Positions 57,820-64,000 of a DNA stretch of 64,000 nt are shown piece by piece. The DNA lies in contig NZ_MUMH01000059.1 in the NCBI RefSeq assembly GCF_002155965.1, forward strand, positions 62,001-126,000. The letters are read 5' to 3'. Position 1 is the first letter of the stretch, and each line of letters starts with the position of its first letter. The DNA comes from Allokutzneria sp. NRRL B-24872 (GTDB lineage: Bacteria > Actinomycetota > Actinomycetes > Mycobacteriales > Pseudonocardiaceae). Position numbers and translations under genes: made by a program. Below the pieces are notes generated by a model, which saw only the letters and a list, made by a program, of their open reading frames with translations, was not told where the DNA came from and did not search any database.

Positions 57820-59686
57820 TGTGCTGGATCGACAGCTGGTGGCACGAGTTCGCCTTGTGCAGGACGGCGCTGAGGGCGTCCTTGCGCCGCGCGAGGAGAC
57901 TGAAGATCTCCTCCGGCGGCGTCAGATCCTGCCCGCGCGCGTGCTGGATCGAGTGCCACCGCCCCAGGATCTCCAGCATCATGTCGACGACCGCGCGCCC
58001 CGCGTGGGCGGTCGCGACGTCAACAGGGCCCGCGAACCTCCCGTGGTGGAAGGCGATGTTGCGCGTCGTGTAGAGCCATTCGAGCAGCGCGTGGCACGTG
58101 TCCTGCTTGTCCTGCAACCACTTCGCGAGCAGCGGAGGTCGCGCCAGCCGCTCGCGCCACAACTCGACGTTCTCCTCCGCGAGCCCGCCCGCGAACGCCG
58201 CCAGCGCCGTCACGGCGTCCCACGCCGACTGCCTCCCGGCGCGGGGCGGCAGCAGCAGGTCCAGCCAGCGATCCGGCTCGATGAGAGCGGGTTTGCCTGA
58301 CGTCATCGGCACGTGCGCGTCGACGAGGGCCATCAGCGCCGTGGTCTCGTCGACCGCGCGCTGGTGAGCCGCCGCGGAGTCCAGCCATGCCTGCCGAGCT
58401 GCGGCGATCACTTCGACTGTTCTCCCCAACGCGTTCTCCGCGCGCTTCAAGGCGTCCTTCGCCTTTCGCGCCCGCCCGGCGAGCCGCCTCAGCTCCTCGG
58501 CGACCATCAACCTGAGCTGCGTGTGCGCGTCGATGACCTGCTGACGCAGCACCTGCATCGCGCAGGCGCGCGCCAACCGCGACGACTTCTCCGCCAGCAA
58601 CCCTGTCGACTCGATCGCGTTCCAGCACAGGGCGGCGCTCGTCATCGGCGCCTCCACCCGCTGGGCGATGTGTGCGATCCGCAGCGCCGCCCGCAGACCT
58701 TCCGACCGCGAGGCCGACAGCGGCGCGGCGCGCTTCACGCTGGCCTTGGCCGGTTCCCCGAGCACGGGCTTCTCGTCCGGCCCGGTGACCTGCCACGGTC
58801 CTTCCAGGGTCAGGTCCGCGACGCGGTTGCCCGCCACGTACTGGTCCAGCGCCTCGCTGATCGCGCGCCTGCCGAGGACGACTGCGGTGCCCAGGTCAGC
58901 CGCGTCGACGGGAACCCGCACCAGAACGCCGGCGCGCGTGATCGGCTCCAGCTTCGCCAGCAGCGCGGTGGACGGCTCCTGGTTCGCCGTGATCGGCCAC
59001 TGCCGGGCTCCGGGGAGCAGGTCGTCGAGCTCGTCCAACGACCGCGCGCCGCTGACCAGCACCGTGAGGTAGTGGCGTCGCGGAGTCGGCCACAACAGCG
59101 CCGAGATCGCCGCCGCGTCCGGCCGCCCCTTGGCCAGCAGATTCGTCAGGTCGTGCTTGAGCGCGTCCGCGTCGCGCCCCCTGAGGTAGACCGATACCGC
59201 GATCTCCGCCGCCGCCTTGGCTTCCTTGCCGAGATCGACCGCCCTCGCGTCCCACAGCGTCCCCAGCCGCTCCTCCACCGCCTTCGCGATGTCGGTGATC
59301 CACGACTCCAGCGCGCTCGTGTCCGGGCGCTGCAAGGGATTCGCCGTCAGCGCCTCCGTCGTCGCTTCCAGTTCGTGGAGGGCAGCCCGCAGCCCCGCTC
59401 GCGCTGGGAACCCCGGAAGTGCCGCGCGCACGCAGACCGCGCTGGTCCGGAGTACCCGCAGGAGCTGCCTGCCCTGCGGCTGGTCGTGCGCGATGTGGCT
59501 CTGGAGCGCGTCGTGCGCCCTGATGAGCGCGACCAGGGCGCTGTCGCTCGTCGCCGCGTGGAAACCGAGCGCCGAGCCGTTGTCGAGCGCGCGCAACACC
59601 GTGTGCAGCAAGCTCTGCTGACGGCGCGTGAGGCCCGCCGTGACAAACGCTTCCCGCACTCGTGTGTCGCTGCTCGATCTTGCCAT
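57761..59686 (-). CDS. Large HEPN-like protein (R-x4-H motif), possible defence protein
   Basis: 641 residues from ATG 59686. Long alpha-helical regions surround a C-terminal region (about residues 565-620) containing LLEWLYTTRNIAFHHGRFAGPVDVATAHAGRAVVDMMLEIL. RNIAFH has the R-x4-H signature of HEPN ribonuclease/RNA-binding domains, in the usual helical setting. No nucleotidyltransferase or TIR domain is visible. The 3' end overlaps the truncated HTH gene by 59 bp. Intact between decayed genes on both sides. A role in phage or stress-induced RNA cleavage is inference. Confidence 0.6.
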   Translation of the reverse strand: MARSSSDTRVREAFVTAGLTRRQQSLLHTVLRALDNGSALGFHAATSDSALVALIRAHDALQSHIAHDQPQGRQLLRVLRTSAVCVRAALPGFPARAGLRAALHELEATTEALTANPLQRPDTSALESWITDIAKAVEERLGTLWDARAVDLGKEAKAAAEIAVSVYLRGRDADALKHDLTNLLAKGRPDAAAISALLWPTPRRHYLTVLVSGARSLDELDDLLPGARQWPITANQEPSTALLAKLEPITRAGVLVRVPVDAADLGTAVVLGRRAISEALDQYVAGNRVADLTLEGPWQVTGPDEKPVLGEPAKASVKRAAPLSASRSEGLRAALRIAHIAQRVEAPMTSAALCWNAIESTGLLAEKSSRLARACAMQVLRQQVIDAHTQLRLMVAEELRRLAGRARKAKDALKRAENALGRTVEVIAAARQAWLDSAAAHQRAVDETTALMALVDAHVPMTSGKPALIEPDRWLDLLLPPRAGRQSAWDAVTALAAFAGGLAEENVELWRERLARPPLLAKWLQDKQDTCHALLEWLYTTRNIAFHHGRFAGPVDVATAHAGRAVVDMMLEILGRWHSIQHARGQDLTPPEEIFSLLARRKDALSAVLHKANSCHQLSIQHITGPDETSWVAPRPGSGSG

Positions 59687-59696
59687 CGCTGCAACC

Positions 59697-59880
59697 CTAG
59701 AACACGCGCGCGCTTCCCTTCAGGGAGTTGGCGCGGCGGATGAGCGTGAGTGCGATGCCGGTAGCGGCGGCGTGGACGGGCGCGGCGTGGGCACGGGGGT
59801 CGAAGCGGCTGGTGGGACCGGCGACGCTGACGGCGGCGACGACATCGTTGGGGCCGAGGAAGGTGGCGGCGACGCCAGAT
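59697..59880 (-). pseudogene. IclR-type regulator, C-terminal remnant
   Basis: About 60 codons on the minus strand ending TAG 59699-59697: SGVAATFLGPNDVVAAVSVAGPTSRFDPRAHAAPVHAAATGIALTLIRRANSL is the end of the IclR ligand-binding domain. The N-terminal half, including the helix-turn-helix, is gone. It stops abruptly at about 59880, where plus-strand monooxygenase sequence begins. Confidence 0.65.
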
Positions 59881-60207
59881 CCAGCCGATCGACGTGCCCG
59901 GCCTGTACTTCAACAGCTACAACTCGTCCTTCTTCAGCCCGCTCAACGCGGAGCTGGCCGCGCTGTGGATCGCCGCCGACCTCGCGGGCGCGCTCACCCT
60001 GCTCGACGCCGGGACCAGGCGCGCCGACGTCACCGCGCAGCTGGCGTTCATGGACGAGGCGATGGACCGGCACCGCTGCCGGGGCACGGCGATCTGGACT
60101 TGCAGATCGGCAAGCTCACCCGCGCGGCGCACTGGCTCAACCCGGTCGCGCCGTCCGCCCACCGCAAGATCACGCCCGCGCTGCTCGACCGGCTCAAGGC
60201 CGCGCCT
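59881..60207 (+). pseudogene. Flavin-containing monooxygenase, C-terminal remnant
   Basis: Plus-strand pieces of the C-terminus of an FMO-like enzyme. One frame is LYFNSYNSSFFSPLNAELAALWIAADLAGALTLLD…FMDEAMDRHRCRGTAIW; then, after a small deletion near 60095, another frame is GDLDLQIGKLTRAAHWLNPVAPSAHRKITPALLDRLKA. The catalytic N-terminal two-thirds are missing. It runs directly into the cupin gene. Confidence 0.65.
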
Positions 60208-60662
60208 GTGGAGCACCAGCACCACGTCTACCGCACCGGCGAGGGCACCGATGTCGGCGCGATCGGGCTCGGCATCTACACGCGGCTGACCGGGGCGGAC
60301 ACCAAGGGCACCCACTCGCTGTTCGAGTACGTCGTGCCGCCGAACCTCGGTGGGCCGCCCACGCACCTCCACTCCCCCGAGGACGAGCTGTTCACCTGCG
60401 TGCAGGGACGCGTGGCCGTGGAACTCGACGGCGAGGAACACGTTATGGGGCAAGGAGAGTCGCTGCTGATGCCGCGAGGGCCCCGCACATGTTCCGCAAC
60501 CCCTTCGACGAGGAGACCCGCGTGATCGCCGTGGTGTCCCCGCCTGGGCTGGAGAACTACTACCAGGCCCTGTCGGAGCTGCCGCCCGGGCCGCGCGACA
60601 TGAAGCTGGTCGCGGAGATCATGGTGCGGCACGGCCTGTCCTTGCAGAAGAAGCCGTCGTGA
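60208..60662 (+). pseudogene. Cupin protein with -1 frameshift
   Basis: Starts GTG 60208: HQHHVYRTGEGTDVGAIGLGIYTRLTGADTKGTHSLFEYVVPP, then cupin motif PPTHLHSPEDELFTCVQGRVAVELDG (three metal-type histidine/glutamate positions). A missing base near 60485 breaks the frame; the remainder HMFRNPFDEETRVIAVVSPPGLENYYQALSELPPG…HGLSLQKKPS is in the next frame and ends at 60662. Possibly a recent inactivation or an assembly error. Confidence 0.7.
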
Positions 60663-61018
60663 GCCGCGCGGACACGGTGCGGCGGATGTGCGCCGCCGTC
60701 GACGCCGGGGACGCGGAGTCATTCGGAACCTGGTTCGCCGAGACCGCGACCTACACCCTCGGCAACAACGAGCCGCTGGTCGGCCGCGCGGCCGTGGTGG
60801 CGGCGACGGCGGGTGCCGCAGGGGCGCTGCCGTGGGTCCGGCACGTGGTCGACCAGGTCGCCGAGGTCGGTGACCAGCTGTTCTGCCGCTTCACCATCGA
60901 GACCGAGGCGCCGGACGGGCGAGCGCTCGCGCTGCCCTGCGTCACGGTGATCTGGATGGACGGCGAGGAGATCGTGGACTACCGCGTGCACATGGACATA
61001 CCGCCCGCGCTGGTGTGA
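60659..61018 (+). CDS. NTF2/SnoaL-like protein
   Basis: 119 residues from GTG 60659, overlapping the cupin stop (GTGA). A typical small cone-shaped fold: DTVRRMCAAVDAGDAESFGTWFAETATYTLGNNEPLVGRAAVV…DQLFCRFTIETEAPDGRALALPCVTVIWMDGEEIVDYRVHMD. Members include limonene-epoxide-hydrolase-like and polyketide-cyclase-like enzymes. It was probably co-transcribed with the cupin and monooxygenase, now decayed. Confidence 0.8.
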   Translation: MSRADTVRRMCAAVDAGDAESFGTWFAETATYTLGNNEPLVGRAAVVAATAGAAGALPWVRHVVDQVAEVGDQLFCRFTIETEAPDGRALALPCVTVIWMDGEEIVDYRVHMDIPPALV

Positions 61019-61026
61019 ACAAAGAA

Positions 61027-61050
61027 GGGGGCCCGGTCCGGGCCCCCTTT
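61027..61050. terminator. Bidirectional Rho-independent terminator
   Basis: GGGGGCCCGG (61027-61036) and CCGGGCCCCC (61038-61047) form a near-perfect stem; CCCTTT follows on the plus strand and TTC on the other. It lies between the convergent NTF2-like gene and wrbA-like gene. Confidence 0.8.
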
Positions 61051-61053
61051 CTC

Positions 61054-61653
61054 TCACGCCAGCGTGGCCGCGATCCTCGCCACGTGCTGGCCCTGGAACC
61101 GCGCCATGGCCAGCTCCTGCTCGCTCGGCTGGCGTTCGCCCTTGTTGCCGGTGATCGTGGACGCGCCGTACGGGCTGCCGCCCTTGACCTCCTCGAAGCC
61201 CATCTGCCGCTCCTCGGTGTACGGCAGGCCGACGATCACCATTCCGTGGTGCAGCAACGTGGTGTGGAAGCTCAGCGCGGTCGACTCCTGGCCGCCGTGC
61301 TGGGTCGCGCTGGCCACGAACACCGAGCCGACCTTGCCGACCAGCGCGCCGTTGGCCCAGAGCTGGCCGGTCTGGTCGAGGAAGGTCCGCATCTGCCCGG
61401 TCATGTTGCCGAACCGGGTGCCGGTGCCGAAGATGACCGCGTCGTAGTCGGCGAGTTCGCCCGGTTCCGCGACCGGTGCGCGCTGGTCGGCCTTGCCGCC
61501 CATGGCCTCGAACGCTTCCGGCGCAATGGTTTCCGGCACGCGCTTCAGGCTGACCTCGACCCCCGAGACGGTGCCCGCACCTTCAGCGACGGCCTGCGCC
61601 ATGGTCTCGATGTGGCCGTGAATGCTGTGGTAGAGCACGAGAACCTTCGTCAC
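61054..61653 (-). CDS. wrbA: NAD(P)H:quinone oxidoreductase, WrbA family
   Basis: 199 residues from GTG 61653, matching the family length. Flavodoxin-like FMN motif [22 protein letters not shown] at residues 4-25, then [24 protein letters not shown] and [31 protein letters not shown], the hallmark WrbA segments. It reduces quinones by two electrons, protecting against redox cycling. The ABM-thioredoxin-like fusion gene lies 11 bp upstream on the same strand. Confidence 0.93.
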   Translation of the reverse strand: MTKVLVLYHSIHGHIETMAQAVAEGAGTVSGVEVSLKRVPETIAPEAFEAMGGKADQRAPVAEPGELADYDAVIFGTGTRFGNMTGQMRTFLDQTGQLWANGALVGKVGSVFVASATQHGGQESTALSFHTTLLHHGMVIVGLPYTEERQMGFEEVKGGSPYGASTITGNKGERQPSEQELAMARFQGQHVARIAATLA

Positions 61654-61664
61654 GTCTCCGCCTT

Positions 61665-62399
61665 TCACGCCGCTAGGGCTTCTTCTTCGGTGGTTGGACT
61701 GTGCAACGTGCCGAGAAAGCGTTGGCACGCTTCGATGTCGAGTTCGTCCATGCGCCACGCGATGTGGCCGTCCGGGCGAATCACGTAGAGGGCCTGCGAA
61801 TCCGGTTCGGTCAGGCCGTAATGCTCGAACACCTGCGCCGAATCCGCTTGGTGAACACGTTCGTCCGGCCGGGCTTCGACGCGCGCGACGAGGTGCGCGG
61901 CCACGCCGAGCGCGTCGAGCGCCTTGGCGTGCTCGGTGACCTCGGCAGCCGTGAGGTGCTTGCGGGACAAGGCGACTACGTGCAGTTGATAGCCCTGGAG
62001 CAGGTCGAAGATCTGCTCGCGCGCGTTGATCCCGGCGTCCGGGGCGCGCTGTCCGGCGAGCGGTCCTTTGAGCGAGTACAACAGCTCGTTGACGTTGATC
62101 GCGCTCGGTCGGTAGCCGAGGCTCAGCTGCGACAGTCGGCGGAAGGACTCCTGGACGTACGGCTGAGCGAGGTGCCGCTCCAGGTCGGCCTTCGACCAGA
62201 ACACCTCGTAGATCACGAACTGCGAGGTGTCCGCGCGGTCGCGGTGCGCGTGGAACTCGACCGCCCCGGGTTCGGCCCGCAGCGGTTCGACGAGGCCGAG
62301 GATCAGCTCCTCCACCCTCTCCGCGTAGCCCGGCTTGGCCGTGGCGAAACCCAGATGGGCGCACGGACCCGTCTCGTCGGGGTCGGGCTCAGGCAGCAT
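61665..62399 (-). CDS. ABM domain fused to aromatic-hydroxylase C-terminal (thioredoxin-like) domain
   Basis: 244 residues from ATG 62399 (GGGAGAA upstream). Residues 1-100 form an antibiotic-biosynthesis-monooxygenase barrel ([41 protein letters not shown]…[17 protein letters not shown]). From about 120 it matches the thioredoxin-like end domain of FAD-dependent aromatic hydroxylases ([17 protein letters not shown]…[16 protein letters not shown]). The FAD-binding body of such hydroxylases is absent. Likely a quinone-forming or quinone-handling enzyme coupled with WrbA. Confidence 0.7.
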   Translation of the reverse strand: MLPEPDPDETGPCAHLGFATAKPGYAERVEELILGLVEPLRAEPGAVEFHAHRDRADTSQFVIYEVFWSKADLERHLAQPYVQESFRRLSQLSLGYRPSAINVNELLYSLKGPLAGQRAPDAGINAREQIFDLLQGYQLHVVALSRKHLTAAEVTEHAKALDALGVAAHLVARVEARPDERVHQADSAQVFEHYGLTEPDSQALYVIRPDGHIAWRMDELDIEACQRFLGTLHSPTTEEEALAA

Positions 62400-62514
62400 C
62401 GGTTCTCCCGGGCGGAAGTGATTGAACAAGCGTTGAATTCACCTTCGCAGCCCGTTCGCGACTCCTCCCAGCGCGAGTCCCGGTGAGCGGGACCGCCCGC
62501 ACATCAGCGATGCT

Positions 62515-63360
62515 GTGCGCGTGGAGTACGTCTCCAGAGTGCCGCGACCACCGCTGGACGGGCTGATCGACGACCTCTACCACCTGGAGGGCGCGGCGCC
62601 GTACGCCTGGCTGACGCTGCCGCCCGCGCCGAACGCGCTGCTCGTCCTCAACCTCGGCGCGCCGTTCCGCATCCGTGCCAGCGACGACGTCGAGATGGCC
62701 GAGTACGCCGATGGCTGCGTGCTCACCACGCCCACCCGCGCGGTGGAGTTCAGCTACCCGCCTCAGACCCGCTCCGTGGGCGTGCACTTCAAGCCGTGGG
62801 GGCTGGCGCCGTTCCTGCCGATGCCCGCGGCCGAGCTGTGCGACCGGCCGGTGACGGTGGAGCAGGTGTGGGGCCGACGCGCCGTCGCTGAGCTGCGCGA
62901 CCGGCTGACCACGGCGAACGGGCCGCACGAGATGCTGGCGCTGCTCGAAGCGGAGCTGATGCGACGGCTGCGGGAGATCTCGGGCCTGGGGCTGGTCCGC
63001 CACACGAGCGGCGTCATCGCGGCGAACAGCGGGGCCGTGACGATCGGTGACCTGAGCACGTCCGCCGGGGTCAGCAGCACCCACCTGGCACAGCGGTTCA
63101 AGGCGCTCATCGGCGTCACGCCGAAGCGGCTGGCCCGCACCTACCGCTTCACCTCCACGGTGTTCGCGATCAACCCCGCCGAACCGATCGACTGGAGCGC
63201 GGTAGCCGGTACCGCCGGGTACTTCGACCAGGCCCACTTCGGCCACGAGTTCCGCGCGTTCACCGGGCTCACGCCGACCCGCTACATCGAAGTCCGGCAG
63301 CGGTTCCTGCGCGAGAACCCCGGCCACGCCCTGGACGGGTGGCCGCTGCCCGCCGATTGA
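62515..63360 (+). CDS. AraC-family transcriptional regulator
   Basis: 281 residues from GTG 62515 (GTG 62521 is equally possible; no clear ribosome binding site). The N-terminal half is a ligand domain (DUF6597-like), and two helix-turn-helix units near the C-terminus (GDLSTSAGVSSTHLAQRFKALIGVTPKRLARTYRF; WSAVAGTAGYFDQAHFGHEFRAFTGLTPTRY) are the AraC signature. Divergent from the ABM-fusion/WrbA pair (115 bp), it is the likely regulator of these redox genes. Confidence 0.88.
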   Translation: MRVEYVSRVPRPPLDGLIDDLYHLEGAAPYAWLTLPPAPNALLVLNLGAPFRIRASDDVEMAEYADGCVLTTPTRAVEFSYPPQTRSVGVHFKPWGLAPFLPMPAAELCDRPVTVEQVWGRRAVAELRDRLTTANGPHEMLALLEAELMRRLREISGLGLVRHTSGVIAANSGAVTIGDLSTSAGVSSTHLAQRFKALIGVTPKRLARTYRFTSTVFAINPAEPIDWSAVAGTAGYFDQAHFGHEFRAFTGLTPTRYIEVRQRFLRENPGHALDGWPLPAD

Positions 63361-63425
63361 TTTCTTACAAGAACGGCAGCTCGCGGCAGGCTAATTTGAG
63401 GCTCCCCCAAGCAAAGGAGAGCCCG

Positions 63426-64000
63426 GTGGGCAAGGTGGTCATGTACAGCTCGGTGTCGGTGGACGGCTTCATCGCGGACGAGAAGGACCAGCCGGGGGCG
63501 CTGTTCACCTGGTTGACCAACGGTGACGTGCCCTTGGACGACAGCGGGCACCTGCTGGTCTCGCAGGCCTCCTACGACCACACGCGCTCGTACTGGGACT
63601 CGATCGGCGTGACCATCGCGGGCCGCCACGTCTTCGACATGACCGACGGCTGGGACGGAGTGCCACCCGGTGGCGTCGACCACGTGGTCGTCGTGACGCA
63701 CCGACCGGCACCCGAGGGATGGGACCCCGCGGCTCCGTTCCACTTCGTCGACGGCGTGGAAGCCGCCGTGGCCAAGGCGAAGGAGCTGGCGGGCGACCGC
63801 ATCGTGGAGGTGGCCGCTGGCGACGTGGGCGGCCAGGCGCTCGCCGCCGGACTCGTCGACGAGGTGCGCATGGACGTCGTGCCCGTGGTGTTCGGCTCCG
63901 GCAAGCGCTTCTTCGGCGCGGTGGACGCACAACACCTGCTGGACGGCCCCGACGAGATCGTCAAGGGCGACGGCGTGCTCCACCTCCGCTACCGAGTGCG
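63426..64000 (+). CDS. Dihydrofolate-reductase-like protein (cut by window end)
   Basis: 191 codons from GTG 63426, with AAAGGAGA upstream, open to the window end. It begins KVVMYSSVSVDGFIADEKDQPGALF and contains VEVAAGDVGGQALAAGLVDEVRMDVVPVVFGSGKRFF, the RibD_C/DHFR signature of actinobacterial oxidoreductases. A related but distinct protein is encoded at 21733-22311. The stop codon lies beyond base 64000. Confidence 0.85.
   Translation, partial: MGKVVMYSSVSVDGFIADEKDQPGALFTWLTNGDVPLDDSGHLLVSQASYDHTRSYWDSIGVTIAGRHVFDMTDGWDGVPPGGVDHVVVVTHRPAPEGWDPAAPFHFVDGVEAAVAKAKELAGDRIVEVAAGDVGGQALAAGLVDEVRMDVVPVVFGSGKRFFGAVDAQHLLDGPDEIVKGDGVLHLRYRV

Overview
This window is high-GC actinomycete chromosome. 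GTG starts are common and the gene families are those of a secondary-metabolite-rich genome; LAL regulators, modular PKSs and standalone proline adenylation suggest a Pseudonocardiales or Streptomyces-like genome, but the taxon is inferred, not proven. It falls into five zones.

(1) 1-9743 is the flank of a polyketide cluster that continues left of base 1. It holds a discrete acyltransferase, an acyl-AMP ligase, a flavin amino-acid monooxygenase, a DHA2 exporter, a GT1 glycosyltransferase and a 925-residue LAL regulator. The oxidase/ligase/acyltransferase trio matches the known route that turns an amino acid, typically arginine, into an omega-amino or guanidino acyl starter unit. The PKS itself is outside the window.

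(2) 9744-22311 is mixed accessory DNA. It contains two copies of an 88-bp palindromic element flanking a two-repeat orphan CRISPR, a TetR/metallo-hydrolase pair with a double operator, two tandem paralogous membrane proteins, an Fe-S photolyase, an SDR/DUF2867 protein, a compact seven-tRNA array with structurally odd members, a 41-residue small ORF, a macro-domain protein and a cytidine deaminase.

(3) 22400-about 47113 is a second polyketide locus. A prolyl adenylation enzyme (code read as DLLYLALVC), a carrier protein and an acyl-CoA-dehydrogenase-like flavoprotein predict pyrrole-2-carboxyl-S-ACP. A free-standing KS ends where a KS normally ends, and the divergent PKS (AT-DH-ER-KR-ACP) begins where the post-KS linker normally begins, so one extension module is split into two genes. 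KS-AT-ACP-TE provides the second extension and release. An acyl-CoA-oxidase-like enzyme, a separate complete KS-AT-DH-ER-KR-ACP PKS (probably iterative or separately acting) with ABM and cupin proteins, and an O-methyltransferase follow.

(4) 47195-56347 holds small regulator/transporter pairs, secreted peptides and a YwqJ/YwqK-like deaminase toxin-antitoxin pair whose toxin carries a +1 frameshift.

(5) 56437-64000 is partly decayed. A truncated hydrolase, helix-turn-helix regulator, IclR regulator, FAD monooxygenase and cupin surround an intact 641-residue protein with a HEPN-like R-x4-H motif. WrbA, an ABM-thioredoxin-like fusion, an AraC regulator and a DHFR-like gene cut by the window end complete it.
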